The notes beneath the pieces were generated by a model. That model saw nothing but the letters and a program-made list of their open reading frames with translations, searched no databases and was not told the origin of the DNA. The translations under genes and the position numbers were made by a program. A stretch of DNA of 52,900 bases from Symsagittifera roscoffensis (taxonomy: Eukaryota > Xenacoelomorpha > Acoela > Convolutidae): the NCBI RefSeq assembly GCF_963678635.1, contig NW_026971536.1, positions 1-52,900 of the forward strand, read 5' to 3'. Positions within the stretch are counted from its first letter, which is position 1. Each line of letters starts with the position of its first letter. Positions 42,495 through 52,298 of this stretch are shown here, one piece after another.

Positions 42495-42992
42495 TTGGAA
42501 TCGAATCGAATTAAATCAAATCTGAGGAACAGTATGGACAATTTCCACCTGGACGAATTGATGGACCTGGCAGAGGCATATGTGGGACCGATGGTAGATG
42601 CGATCTATCGTCGGCTGATGGAACGAGACCTCGCTCTGGAGGACCCAGAGGTAGTCATGTTGCTGACCGCACTGATCAACATCTTGGGGTAAGACAACCG
42701 TTGGGACCGCCCCACGGAAGTCCTGTTTTTGGCAGCATATGGAGAGAGGGGAGTACTAGACCGCCCGAACATGAGAGTGATGAGGTGGAGAAATGGGGCT
42801 CTCTCAGGGAGTGACTTGGCGAATGAGCCTGGGTTGGGAAGTTCTAGGACTTACCAACCAGGTGAAATGCCTATGCCCTCCAAGCCCAAACCTGGGTTGA
42901 CGAGAATGCATCAGGAGATGAACAGCGAGGCTGCCTGGTCTGGTTCACCACTGAGAGCAGCTGTGCCACCAAATAGAGCGAAAGTAGGCTAA
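42495..42992 (+). pseudogene. N-terminal region of the second coding block (element B)
   Basis: The probable start is ATG 42534 (MDNFHLDELMDLAEAYVG). The protein begins with an acidic, helical segment (EDPEVVMLLTALINIL), is cut by TAA 42690-42692, and continues in the same frame to TAA 42990-42992 as a Pro/Gly/Arg-rich linker. A charged coiled-coil stretch follows in another frame (43025-43146, KDEMERTRKELDEM) with TAG 43144-43146. These look like the N-terminal part of the SGNH protein. No known domain. Confidence 0.5.
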
Positions 42993-43146
42993 AAGGTTCA
43001 GACGGACCAAGCCAGGCAAGATCTGGATGAAGGATGAAATGGAAAGGACGAGAAAGGAGCTAGATGAGATGACTAAGGCCATGCTCAGCACCGAGGAAGA
43101 TCGGGACATGTGGAAAATGTTGTTCGAAGACTGCAACAAAAAGTAG

Positions 43147-44532
43147 GGTCAAGAGCTGGAGCGCTTGAAGCAGGACTACAAACAACGATTGGAACAAATG
43201 GCATTGAAAACCGCCGTGGAGAGGGCGATACCTGCAAGGAGTGATCCTCCTGAACAGTCCCCGATGGAGCTCCTGACGCCTCGGGAAATGAGCCAGACGA
43301 CGGAAACACGACTCCCGGTAGCAACAGGTCGATTGACGATTCCGGACCCTAGTGACACCTTGGGTTATCCAGTCGTGGAGCAAACAGTGCAGAGGCTGAT
43401 AGAGACAGCTGGACGACTAGTCGCCAATAAGAATACACGAAGTTCCAAGGTGACTGCACCCTATGGAACGATTGACGACACGGGGAGAGTACGACTCTCC
43501 CAAACCGTGATCAGACCGGGGATGAATGACGTGACGCCACTCATGGGGAGCTCGAAGGCCCAAGAGAGAAGATTACAGAAGATGCCAGCGAAGAAAGTGT
43601 CTCGCATAATAGACGCGCAAAAGAACAATCAATTGAAATACAATTTCACGGGAGTTCCGGAGACAGATCCGAGAGCTTGCTTCAATCGAGCGACTTGGAA
43701 CCCAGCAGTAAACCTGCAGCAACCACCGTTGGGGACATCACATCTGATACTGGGGGACAGCTTGGTCAGAGTACTATCGAATTTGAGGACCTCTTGGGTC
43801 ACCACGGTGATGGCCTTTGGATGCGCGACGATAGCCCAGTTATATCGAATGGTGGAACTGATGAATCCCGGGAGGATCCCCAATGTGATGATCCTGGTTG
43901 GGACGAATGACATCTCCAGAGCTTCAGATGAGCAGGAAGCGCTATGGGAATCAATGATGGTGTGTTTGTTCACTACCCTCTGGCAGAAATTCAATTGCGC
44001 GGTACTGACCGTTTGCACTGTGCCAATGAACACGAGGAGTTTGACAGCTGCAGGGAGAAGGCACAACGAAAGAGTTGTAAGGTGGAATAACATCTTGAGG
44101 AATCTCGCAAGTCGGAATGCCGGAAGAATGATCCTCATGGATATTGAACATGAAATGAGAGCTTTGGATCAGGCCAGACTGACCACGGATGGCATACATT
44201 TCGATAGCATCGAAGGACAGGCTTGGTTGAATCGAGTCTTCCAAGAGCGCTTGGACGAACTAGAGGCGGAACTCTTTGATACAGGAGTTCTGAAGGAAGA
44301 AGGAACAGCGAGTGACGCAGTGATTACAACCTTTGTGCCTCCTAGACTGGAAACACGCTTGGGGACGGTCCCGGCCGTCATGAACTATAGACAACAGAGC
44401 TGCAGCGAACCGGATCAAAGGACAGGGGTACAAGACCGATTGGGAGAAGCACCGGTGGAGAGGAACATTCATCCTCGGAGAAAACTAGGACCTGTTAACC
44501 CGATCGAGGAGGCAACCAGCACCTCGACATAA
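43147..44532 (+). CDS. SGNH/GDSL hydrolase domain protein in env position (element B)
   Basis: The frame is open from just after TAG 43144-43146. A coiled coil and a disordered linker precede an SGNH hydrolase fold at about residues 190-370 (numbered from 43165). Block I is LILGDSLVRVL (Ser 199), block II the Gly in VMAFGCATI, block III MILVGTNDIS (Gly 246, Asn 248), block V TTDGIHFD (Asp 342, His 345). All catalytic positions are intact. The family comprises esterases, lipases and acetylhydrolases acting on ester bonds. No signal peptide or membrane span is seen, so it is likely cytosolic or packaged. Esterase domains of this fold are known in ORF1 of CR1/L2-type LINEs; here it sits in an LTR element. 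The substrate is unknown. Confidence 0.8.
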   Translation, partial: GQELERLKQDYKQRLEQMALKTAVERAIPARSDPPEQSPMELLTPREMSQTTETRLPVATGRLTIPDPSDTLGYPVVEQTVQRLIETAGRLVANKNTRSSKVTAPYGTIDDTGRVRLSQTVIRPGMNDVTPLMGSSKAQERRLQKMPAKKVSRIIDAQKNNQLKYNFTGVPETDPRACFNRATWNPAVNLQQPPLGTSHLILGDSLVRVLSNLRTSWVTTVMAFGCATIAQLYRMVELMNPGRIPNVMILVGTNDISRASDEQEALWESMMVCLFTTLWQKFNCAVLTVCTVPMNTRSLTAAGRRHNERVVRWNNILRNLASRNAGRMILMDIEHEMRALDQARLTTDGIHFDSIEGQAWLNRVFQERLDELEAELFDTGVLKEEGTASDAVITTFVPPRLETRLGTVPAVMNYRQQSCSEPDQRTGVQDRLGEAPVERNIHPRRKLGPVNPIEEATSTST

Positions 44533-44574
44533 GACATAAGATCGGACATAAGCAGCAATCAGACATAAGATCGG
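44533..44574 (+). repeat. Short repeat GACATAAGATCGG
   Basis: GACATAAGATCGG occurs at 44533-44545 and 44562-44574, with shorter GACATAAG units at 44526 and between them. Each unit brings a TAA or TAG in some frame. Expansion here interrupts a frame that otherwise continues from the SGNH protein into the next segment. Confidence 0.7.
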
Positions 44575-44933
44575 AGACGACAAGTACCAGTCGAGAGGAG
44601 AGACGCCCGGGCAGAGGCTCTTTGATGTGGTCAAGACCCATACCCTCTCCCTGGCATTTATACAAAGACGAGCTAATGAAGCTGGATCTCCATAGGGTGA
44701 GCTTCATCGAAGATGCAAGGAGGATGTTGAATGGAGCGAGGCTGTCCGTTAGCAGGCTGTACTCGATAACAGGCGTAGACTGGTTGATAACCGCGAGTAT
44801 AAACTTCAGTTCCACAACAGCCTTGAGGTTAGCTGATCTAGAGGGACTGCCCCCTAATAACACAATGGGACCAGTGAATGCGAGACCATTGCAAGATGTG
44901 AGATTGAACCATGATGAAAGAAATCGAGAATAA
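44575..44933 (+). pseudogene. Unrecognised segment downstream of the SGNH domain
   Basis: This frame is open from a Ser/Arg/Glu-rich linker into a compact segment (ATG 44625, PIPSPWHLYKDELMK, then FIEDARRMLNGARLSVSRL and VDWLITASINFSS). It has the look of a conserved globular domain, with alternating helix and strand and several aromatic residues. I do not recognise it. It ends at TAA 44931-44933 and is probably part of the same polyprotein. Confidence 0.45.
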
Positions 44934-44988
44934 AGACCAGGAAGATTTCTGACAACGAGAGCACCGATTGGACAACATGTGAAGAGCA

Positions 44989-45747
44989 TTGGTACAAACT
45001 CCTAGGTTAAGAGCATTCGAAACCAATGAAAGGAGAGTAGGTAAATTCACAACAACGATGGACACATACTTTGTGGGAAGAAATGCCGCTGTGTTACAGT
45101 ACACACGATTTGCCTATACGGATCAAGCGACGAGAAGGCGAATAAGCAACGCCGCGACTCCCAAGCCTGGAAGATTTGATGAAGAATGAGCGGGATTAGG
45201 CTTAGCGCTTATGAAAATGAGAGGCAAGACCGAGCTGCCGGAGGCCTCCTTGATCCTGACTAGTGTAAAATCGGAGATGAAGGCGGTAGGAACGCTGCAA
45301 ACGAGAACTTTCTTAGCACCCTTTGGCTGTGAAGAAATCAAAGTGGTCCATGGAGAAAAGCAAGATAGATCAGCCGGTACATTGATCATACCGAAACTTC
45401 CGGAAGGAACCAAAAATGATGAACAAGGACCCTCCAGTTCAAAGAAAGATATGTCAGAAGGAGATGACGGACAGGGAGGAAGTCGTCAAACGGAAGAGCC
45501 CATACAACAAGATGCAGATCAAGCTGGTGGGGAAGACGACAGAGCATCGACAGGAGGAGTATCCAGCCTGGACTTTAATATCTTCAGTGATCTTGAGAAC
45601 AACGCGGATACGGTGGAGACGAATGAGCCAGCGGATGAACCATTTCGACACTTGAACCTCCGTCAGCCTTCATGGAATGGAAACGGAATTTACCGGAGAG
45701 CAGCTCTCCTGGCAATTCAAGAAATAACGAGCAAAAAATCCTCATAG
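44989..45747 (+). pseudogene. Unrecognised segment with acidic disordered tail (element B)
   Basis: One frame, cut by TGA 45187-45189. The first part is basic (FETNERRVGKFTTTMD); after the stop comes a beta-rich stretch (LILTSVKSEMKAVGTL, FLAPFGCEEIKVVHG) and then a long Asp/Glu/Gln/Ser-rich disordered region. It overlaps the following frame for 76 bp. No family is recognised. Confidence 0.45.
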
Positions 45748-46700
45748 AATCGCCTAGAAGAAGAAGAATAGAGGGCTCAGCCATAGTACCTTTCTTGGGA
45801 ACGTTGTCCGAAAAAGAATGGGAAGTACATCACCGAGACCATGAGAGTAGGACGGGATGCAAATTGGACAGAGTGGCGTTCATGAAAGAAGTCTGGACAG
45901 TAGTTCAGAGCTATGGGACCCAGTCCATCCTCAAAACAGGTCTCAACCGACCATTGATGCGGGAAGTCCTTGACAAGCTTGATGAGTGTGAAGGGAGATT
46001 GAGTGAGTTGTTGATTGACTCAGCCACTGACGAAAGTGAAGCGAACTCTCCCATCGAGGTCGTGTATCTGTCAAGAACCAGGAAAGGGACGATGCGATCG
46101 AAGTTGGTGATTGATAAGATCAACGAAATGAAAATGAAGTTAGGCAGCAGAGTGATGCCAAGAAGAGTAGGAAAGACGAAAGTGGATTCGGAGATATCGG
46201 TGAAAGTTGTTAATTCAGCAAAGAGAACGCGATTCGAAGAGATCATGGATTTGGGACCAGGCGATTATCATTTGTCTGGCACGGATGAGATGCTGACTGA
46301 TATAGCGATGGTGCCATCCATTCTCATGGCGGGAATGAAGTCAACAGGTTATAAATTCAAAAGGAGTGACCGCACTCTGACTGGAGCAACCTTAGAAATG
46401 GAAATACTCAGCCAATGTGGAGAGAGCACAGTGATAGAATTTAAGCCATCTCCCATGAATCACGGTAAGGAAAGTGTCGCAGGACAACTAGTACCAGTGG
46501 AATATAACCGACTGACAGTGTCGGAGGCTGTGTCGATAGATGAACCCGCCGGTGGATACATGGAGATGTTGAAGTACCGAAACTCGGCTAGAAAATGTGG
46601 TGGCTTTGGAAGACAAGAGTGCCATGGAAGGTTATCTGGAGGCAATGTTGCAAGGCACCACCCTCAAGCAGAAGGCGTACGGGACCTTAGCGTCGTCTGA
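45672..46700 (+). pseudogene. Unrecognised segment before the 720-codon ORF (element B)
   Basis: The convincing coding part starts around 45735 (LIESPRRRRIEGSAIVPFL) and runs to about 46595, where the next frame takes over. It is a mix of helices and strands (RVAFMKEVWTVVQSYG, REVLDKLDECEGRLSELL, GDYHLSGTDEML). The last 30 residues, after the frame switch, are not native. It forms part of a large protein continuing to 49320. Confidence 0.45.
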
Positions 46701-48735
46701 AATACAGGCAGAAACGATAGAGCAGTTGGAGAGATTTCCATGGAAAGCAGTAGTATTACGATACTTCGAAGAAGAAATGAGGACTGCGCCAAGAATAACC
46801 GCTCTCATGGCAGTACCTTGCGTAAGGACAGAGTTACAACTGAGGTTTGCCTGGTGCTTGATGGGACTGACTCGCGATGAGTACGATTCGGAAGAAAGGA
46901 AGAGATCAAAAGAAGAGAAGGTTTTCCTTATGACAAATCTGAGGGATCTGATGATCCAAGAGGGAGCAGCAGTAGCGTGTGCGAAGCGGAGAGACGCTCT
47001 CTGTTTCATTCGATTCATGATAGAACAAATCTCGGTACCAGCATTGAACACATGTGTCAAGATGCTGAGGGAGGGCGATGAGCGAGCAAAAGCCTTACTC
47101 TTGCTGGCACTGCTGGATATGCATCAAAGCAAACCGTTGAGGGTGATCATGAAGGAACCCGAGGAGTTAGAGCCCATGAGAAAGATAGACGAAATCAAGA
47201 GATTCTCAATTAAGGAGCTGAGACTCAATAAAGAATCTATGGGGGCACTGCCGAAGTCCAGTGAATACTGTGGACCAATTAAGAAGAAGCCGTACAGTTA
47301 CGTATCCGGAGTCATAGGGATAGCGTCGAACTCGCTCCTGAGTGAAGACATACGCGATTGCTTCTTCGACTATGAGCAGGCATTGTTGCTGAGATTCTGG
47401 ATGTCGAGAATTGTGACAATTAAGAGCGCTACCAATCCTCAGATTAAATTGCGATTGATCTTGGAAGAAGAGGTGAGTGCACCTTCCGTGCCAAAATCCG
47501 ACAAAAGAGTGGAGTTTGGGTTGGGATTCTCAGATGAATTGCTGAGGACAAGCTTGATGGTGGTGTGGGAATTGATGATGCTATCATGGTGTCCTAGTCC
47601 CAACGCTGACTCGATACTGAGAGCGACACAAGACGTGCAGAGGGAACTGAATGCAGACTGTAACCTGCGTGATCTTAACATCATATACAATGTGATGACA
47701 ACGGTCTCTAGAAGCAACGGTGAAGATAAAGTGGAGTTGCCTGGCTGGGGACAAGAAGACTGGGTCAAACCTGGTAGCTGTCTGGTGGAAGTCTGTGGAC
47801 TGGAGGGTCACGTTTGTGGAGGTCTGGACTGTGTGAAGACCTTAGAGAAACAACACAAGCAATTGACGGTATTGTTTGGAAACGTCGTGATGAAAGCAAG
47901 AACGGAAACGGAATTGATAGCGGATTGTCATGGAGGGACCGAGGTGAATCTAGTGACTGCAGTAGGATTCTACAGCATGTTTACTTCTTTAGAGTCACTA
48001 TTGCATCTAGAGCAGAATTATGAGATGGTCACAGCCATCAGTGTAGAGGTAATCCCAGGAGTTCTGCAAACTGAGCAAAAGTACATAGGAAAATGGAGGG
48101 AAGCGATCCGGACGGAAATGAACATCAGACACAGTGATACTTATTGTAGACCATCAGGAGCACGATATTTGGTGGGTTCGACATTGGCTCCAATGTGCAA
48201 GAGCAGATACCCGGTATATTTTGTAGCTGTGGATGTAAAGAGTACGAGAACGATCGTTGATCAAGCCTTCTCAGTGCCGAAGTGTGTGAGACTGGCGAGA
48301 ATGTCCGAGAAATCTTATGAGTTGCTATGTAAGATGTTCTCAGCAGTTCCAGAGAGAACCAAGGAAGAGTTGGAATCGATACTGGGAAAGAAGTTCATGG
48401 GATACGTGAGCGGGAACTTCAGTGGCTTTGAGAGACAGAAACAGAGAGGATCAACTGTTACAGATTACAATACAGTAGACGAAAATGATGAAGTCCACCG
48501 AGTGATGATGGAAGTGGAATCATTACTGGAAGCTTCAGGAAAACGTAATTGGAGGAGCATCATGTTGACACATGACGAGTTTCCCTGCCACTGCTTGTTG
48601 CAGACTTGGTGGTATCCCAAGCGTAGTAATCTGATGTTGATCTGGGACTCTGGAGAGCTGCTCTCTATGGGTTTACCAGACTCATCACAGCCCATAACAA
48701 TAGTGATAGTGGGAGTTATGATGGCGATACGATAG
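46573..48735 (+). CDS. Very long unrecognised ORF, 720 codons (element B)
   Basis: This is the longest uninterrupted frame of the window, open from 46573; the GTG at 46597 is not a convincing start. It is largely helical in its first 230 residues (LERFPWKAVVLRYFEEEM, ERAKALLLLALLDMH), then mixed, with several Cys (VEVCGLEGHVCGG, PCHCLLQTWW). No catalytic signature, zinc finger, signal peptide or clear membrane span was recognised. Codon and base composition match pol and the SGNH gene, so it belongs to the element. TAG 48733-48735 is followed in the same frame by more coding sequence. Confidence 0.6.
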   Translation, partial: STETRLENVVALEDKSAMEGYLEAMLQGTTLKQKAYGTLASSEIQAETIEQLERFPWKAVVLRYFEEEMRTAPRITALMAVPCVRTELQLRFAWCLMGLTRDEYDSEERKRSKEEKVFLMTNLRDLMIQEGAAVACAKRRDALCFIRFMIEQISVPALNTCVKMLREGDERAKALLLLALLDMHQSKPLRVIMKEPEELEPMRKIDEIKRFSIKELRLNKESMGALPKSSEYCGPIKKKPYSYVSGVIGIASNSLLSEDIRDCFFDYEQALLLRFWMSRIVTIKSATNPQIKLRLILEEEVSAPSVPKSDKRVEFGLGFSDELLRTSLMVVWELMMLSWCPSPNADSILRATQDVQRELNADCNLRDLNIIYNVMTTVSRSNGEDKVELPGWGQEDWVKPGSCLVEVCGLEGHVCGGLDCVKTLEKQHKQLTVLFGNVVMKARTETELIADCHGGTEVNLVTAVGFYSMFTSLESLLHLEQNYEMVTAISVEVIPGVLQTEQKYIGKWREAIRTEMNIRHSDTYCRPSGARYLVGSTLAPMCKSRYPVYFVAVDVKSTRTIVDQAFSVPKCVRLARMSEKSYELLCKMFSAVPERTKEELESILGKKFMGYVSGNFSGFERQKQRGSTVTDYNTVDENDEVHRVMMEVESLLEASGKRNWRSIMLTHDEFPCHCLLQTWWYPKRSNLMLIWDSGELLSMGLPDSSQPITIVIVGVMMAIR

Positions 48736-49320
48736 CTGGAGGCTCATGTGAAAGAAAACAATAGACAGGAAGCACCGACGAGAGAACAGTTGCAGAGATT
48801 GGATTGTCTAAAAGATTTAGATCTTTTTGAGACAATGTGCAAGATTCTGAACAATACGATGGAAGTGAAGAAGATATGGGCAAGAAAACGATTGATGACA
48901 TGGTTCAGAGCTAACATGACTGCATGGTTGTACGAATATGCTAAGAAGCATATGTCGAAGCACGGCAGAGTGTACAGTGGATATCAGCTGGACATTGGAG
49001 CGGGAGCCTTCAAGCGAACTTTCGTGACTCATCGGAATGCAGTGAACACCGCTGTGAAAAGAATCTCTAGAACAAGCGAACGTAGTGGAAAAGAAAAGGA
49101 GGAGATGTTGAAGGAAGATTTGGAGAGAAATGTGACGTTGTGTCTCCACAACAGCTTCTGCAGGAATAGAGAATCTAACGTGGATCCCCTACCCTGTTGC
49201 AAACAGAGGGTAGAAGAGCAGAAGTGTTGGAGGACTGCTTCCAACAGCGTCAGAATAGCTAACGATGTGTTGCAGGACACAGAGACTGAAAGTGCAGAGT
49301 CAGTATCACGAAGGAGGTGA
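48736..49320 (+). pseudogene. C-terminal end of the large unknown protein (element B)
   Basis: This continues the previous frame after a nonsense TAG, to TGA 49318-49320. It is helical and basic: LDLFETMCKILNNTMEVKK, WARKRLMTWFRANMTAWLYE, KRISRTSERSGKEKEEM, ending with several Cys and an acidic tail. Nothing is recognised. It is the last coding segment of element B. Confidence 0.5.
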
Positions 49321-49730
49321 TGGAACATTGACAAATAGTCGAGAAAACAAGAAGCAAAAAGAAAGAGAATTAGAAGAATTAAGAAAATGTAGAACTTCTA
49401 AACGATGAAAAAGAAGAAAACAAAGGACTGATGGAGAAAAGTTAAAACTCAGAAATGTTTTATGTGTGTGAAAAACTCAAGTGAGAAACCAAGCAACCAA
49501 GTTGTAATTGAAAACTGAAACATTTAGATGAGTTTTGAACATTGAAGAATTTATTGCATATATGAAGTTGCGTTCAAATTTTTAGTGAAGTGGCTTTAGA
49601 GACACTTATTATTTATTTAGAAAGGCTTGAATGGAAAGTATATTTAAATATTCTAGCCTGCTTGATTGTTTTTAATCACTTAGGACGACTGATCACTTTG
49701 TGGTGACATGAGAGACTTGAGTAATCTCTT
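49321..49730 (+). other. 3' untranslated region of element B
   Basis: This 410-bp stretch between the last coding segment and the polypurine tract has no ORF. It starts very A-rich (runs of AAGAAG and AAAGAAG) and turns AT-rich. No structured RNA element was recognised. Confidence 0.5.
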
Positions 49731-49741
49731 GAAGAGGGAGA
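49731..49741 (+). promoter_or_regulatory. Polypurine tract (plus-strand primer)
   Basis: GAAGAGGGAGA is followed after one T by TGTTGCATTG. A purine run directly before a TG dinucleotide is where plus-strand DNA synthesis starts in LTR elements, and fixes the proposed LTR start at 49743. Confidence 0.55.
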
Positions 49742-49742
49742 T

Positions 49743-51082
49743 TGTTGCATTGTTCCTTCCAAACACAGAGTTTCTTAGTTTTATTATTCAGGACAATAAA
49801 CAAGCAAGATTTCTGAGGGGAAGGAGCGTAGTAGGATAATTTTAGCTTGTTGGTTGGCAGGACTGTCCTGCAAACCAACATTTTTTAAATATAAGAGAAA
49901 AAAATTTTAATCAGGACATTGACATTGGAAGTCAGAAAAGATGTTTTATCTTAGGTCAAATCCTCAGTGTGCAGAATAAAGAAAGAATTTGAAGGCTATA
50001 GTGATGTAGTATGATGCCATTTGTATTCTGCAGTGAGTCGATATGACGTGGATAAAAGTGATTTCGTGCATTTTGTAAATTCTGTTCGATGACACTGTGC
50101 CAGTTTTACGAACATTGCGAGATTCAATGAGGACATTGACCGGACTATCCGGGGAGTATGTGACATTCGGCCAGAATGTATCAAAATGAAAATTCAGCAT
50201 ATTCGAAGTTTTAGCAGTAAGCCTTCCGAATTGGCGGTTTTGAGGGAATAAGAGCGTTATTGGAACGATTGGCCAAACGGTGAGGGCTAGAATATTCTGG
50301 TGTTTTGAAATTTTAAAAATTCGAATTGTGACTTCATATTTCTGAGAAACGTCAGAAACGGCCATTTTGGCAAGAAAGTAAAAGAAAAACACCACAAAAT
50401 TAGTTGCGCTGACGATAACTACGAAAATCGTGAATGAAAAACAACAGCTGATTGCAGGAATAGTAGAGAACGTTCCGATATGCAACTATTGTGCAGCTAC
50501 AATAGTTGCAAGGCCGTTGCGAACAACAGTGAAGGGTGGAAGACAGCCTTCCGGGTTAAGGAGGAATCAAGCTTAACGTGCTTGATTCAGTGGATTCAAG
50601 AATCCGGAAGGGTCTCGGGACTGGAACTTTTATTATCTTGTATTAACTTTTAGCTTCCTGTCATGTCCTGATTTGAATTTTATTAATATCTGAGTTCGTT
50701 TTGATAAGGATGAGAAGCTAGGAGTTGGGGGAAAGGGTTGATCCATCTTCGATGGAGATGATGCTTTTTATCTACTGAACAAAAACAATAATAAATCACT
50801 AAATAGTATTAGCCCTGTTTTTAAGAGTGACCTTGTGGTCTGGGGATACTGAGACCCAGCCATGAGCTCGCTATTTTTGCATGTAATCTAGTTACTTTGA
50901 GCGTTCTGGTCGAAGCCGGAGAACAGTAACGTTTTTTGTCGATCCGATGTTAGAAAGACCACCGAAAGTACTGGCTTGGTAGAGACGGTTAAATTATGTA
51001 AAGCTCTGTTTAGACGTTAGCCAGTCATCTTAGGACTTAGTTTTGTTTTCCTTCGATATGTATCTTCCGGGCGAATGTTACA
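49743..51082 (+). repeat. Probable 3' LTR of element B
   Basis: It begins TGTTGCA just after the polypurine tract and is proposed to end at GAATGTTACA (51082), giving TG...CA termini with TGT/ACA symmetry and a length of 1,340 bp. Just beyond, at 51086, starts sequence that recurs at 52299 in non-element DNA, supporting a boundary here. AATAAA at 49795 and 50790 could be poly(A) signals. There is no second LTR in the window, so identity cannot be tested. A 173-codon ORF lies antisense at 49964-50485. Confidence 0.45.
49848..49880. repeat. Near-perfect inverted repeat inside the LTR
   Basis: Two 16-base arms (TGTTGGTTGGCAGGAC and its complement with one mismatch) are separated by a single T. 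It may form a cruciform or RNA hairpin near the LTR start, or bind a dimeric factor. Confidence 0.75.
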
Positions 51083-51085
51083 GTG

Positions 51086-52298
51086 TCTAGCTCATGCTGT
51101 CATTAAAGTTGACATTTCTCCAATCGCATCCAGGATCGCAGATAAAAAAAAATGAAAAACTTTCTCAACAGAAAGTCTATTTGTTTATCAGGTGTCAGGA
51201 ATTTCAAGAGCACATTATCAGTTTCCACGTGGACGCAACGTTCTATACTAATTTGCACACAGTAACAAAACTTATTACAAAAGTAACAAAATAAAACACA
51301 GTAACAAAAGCAGTATTGGAACCAGTCTTGAAATCAAGTCAAGTTAGTCTTACTAAAACGATTTTTGGATTCATGTAGAGAAAACTTTCAACTAAGAGCT
51401 TAGCTCGATGCAACATCAAATTTAAAAAATCTTAGATATTCTAAAATCCTACCGTTAAGACCCACAATTCTGTGCTTTTGGACAGCTCCGCCATAAAAGC
51501 CGTAGTATAATTCCGAGTAGACGTCATTAGAATGATTTTGTTTGCCGCAACCTCAATATAATAACACATTAAGTTTTGCCAGATCACCATCACTTCTTAC
51601 GATCATTTACCGATAGAAAAAAAAACATTCCTCATAGCCCTCAGATGAGTGTCAATAAAAACACAAACGCGCCTGGCTCATTCTCTCAACTTAAGACACC
51701 TAAAGTGACAAATCATCCTTTAAACAAATTTTTTAGCAAAACAGTAAAAAAAATTTATTTTGGCCAAACTCAATTTTTTTCCCTTTTTTTTGGCCTTTTG
51801 TATTTCTTTTTAAAAAACATAGAATGGAAAAAACAAACAATGATGCTTTTCAAACTGCATCGTTTTTAAATTATTTCCTGGCCACCAAAAGATACGGCGA
51901 ACTGTTTTCTGCTCAGCTCAGGCATCTAATTTGCCCTTTACTGTGGAAGGCATCGATCTTGGCAGACCTCTTCTAGCCGGATAACATACTTATTTCATAG
52001 TCCTCTCTTACTCCAGATACTTGAAATAGATCTATTGGAAATAAAACAAAAATGTATGTAATCCGATTTGAAAACAGCATAGCTTAAATTGTAGCTCGTT
52101 TTCATCCAGAGCATCAGTTCTCATGAAGTCAAACTGATTTACCTCTCCACCAACAAGTTTCAAACACTCATCCTCCTCGTCCTCACCCTCATTATAAAAA
52201 AATGAAAAAATAGAGAAAAATCCTTTAATGACGACCCATATAGAGTCAGAAAAAAAAATGCACATGAAAAGACCTTTTTTAAAAGAAAAATCAATGTT
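51086..52298. repeat. 1.21-kb direct repeat, copy 1
   Basis: This begins TCTAGCTCATGCTGTCATTA and matches the sequence starting at 52299 with a shift of about 1,213-1,215 bp, through shared anchors such as GACAGCTCCGCCATA and CATTCCTCATAGCCCTCAGA. It is AT-rich with no gene. It starts four bases after the proposed LTR end. Confidence 0.85.

Larger units (their letters stand above)
33497..51082 (+). mobile_element. Element B: giant Ty3/gypsy element with macrodomain and SGNH hydrolase
   Basis: In the plus direction: coiled-coil Gag N-terminus, capsid, two CCHC knuckles, protease, RT, RNase H, integrase, macrodomain-like segment, short gap, SGNH hydrolase, long unknown coding block, polypurine tract and probable LTR. 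Coding sequence covers about 15.7 kb, much more than a usual 5-7 kb gypsy element. Base composition is clearly richer in G and C than the flanks, and the change falls near 33.57 kb. No 5' LTR or primer-binding site is seen, so the left end is probably truncated. More than a dozen nonsense codons and frameshifts show decay. Confidence 0.75.

Noticed and set aside
34921-48735. Alternative genetic code reading TGA, TAA or TAG as amino acids in element B
   Set aside because: All three stop codons occur, and the sites do not point to one residue: one is a Cys position in a zinc knuckle, others fall in unrelated contexts. Frameshifts are equally common, so ordinary decay explains it.
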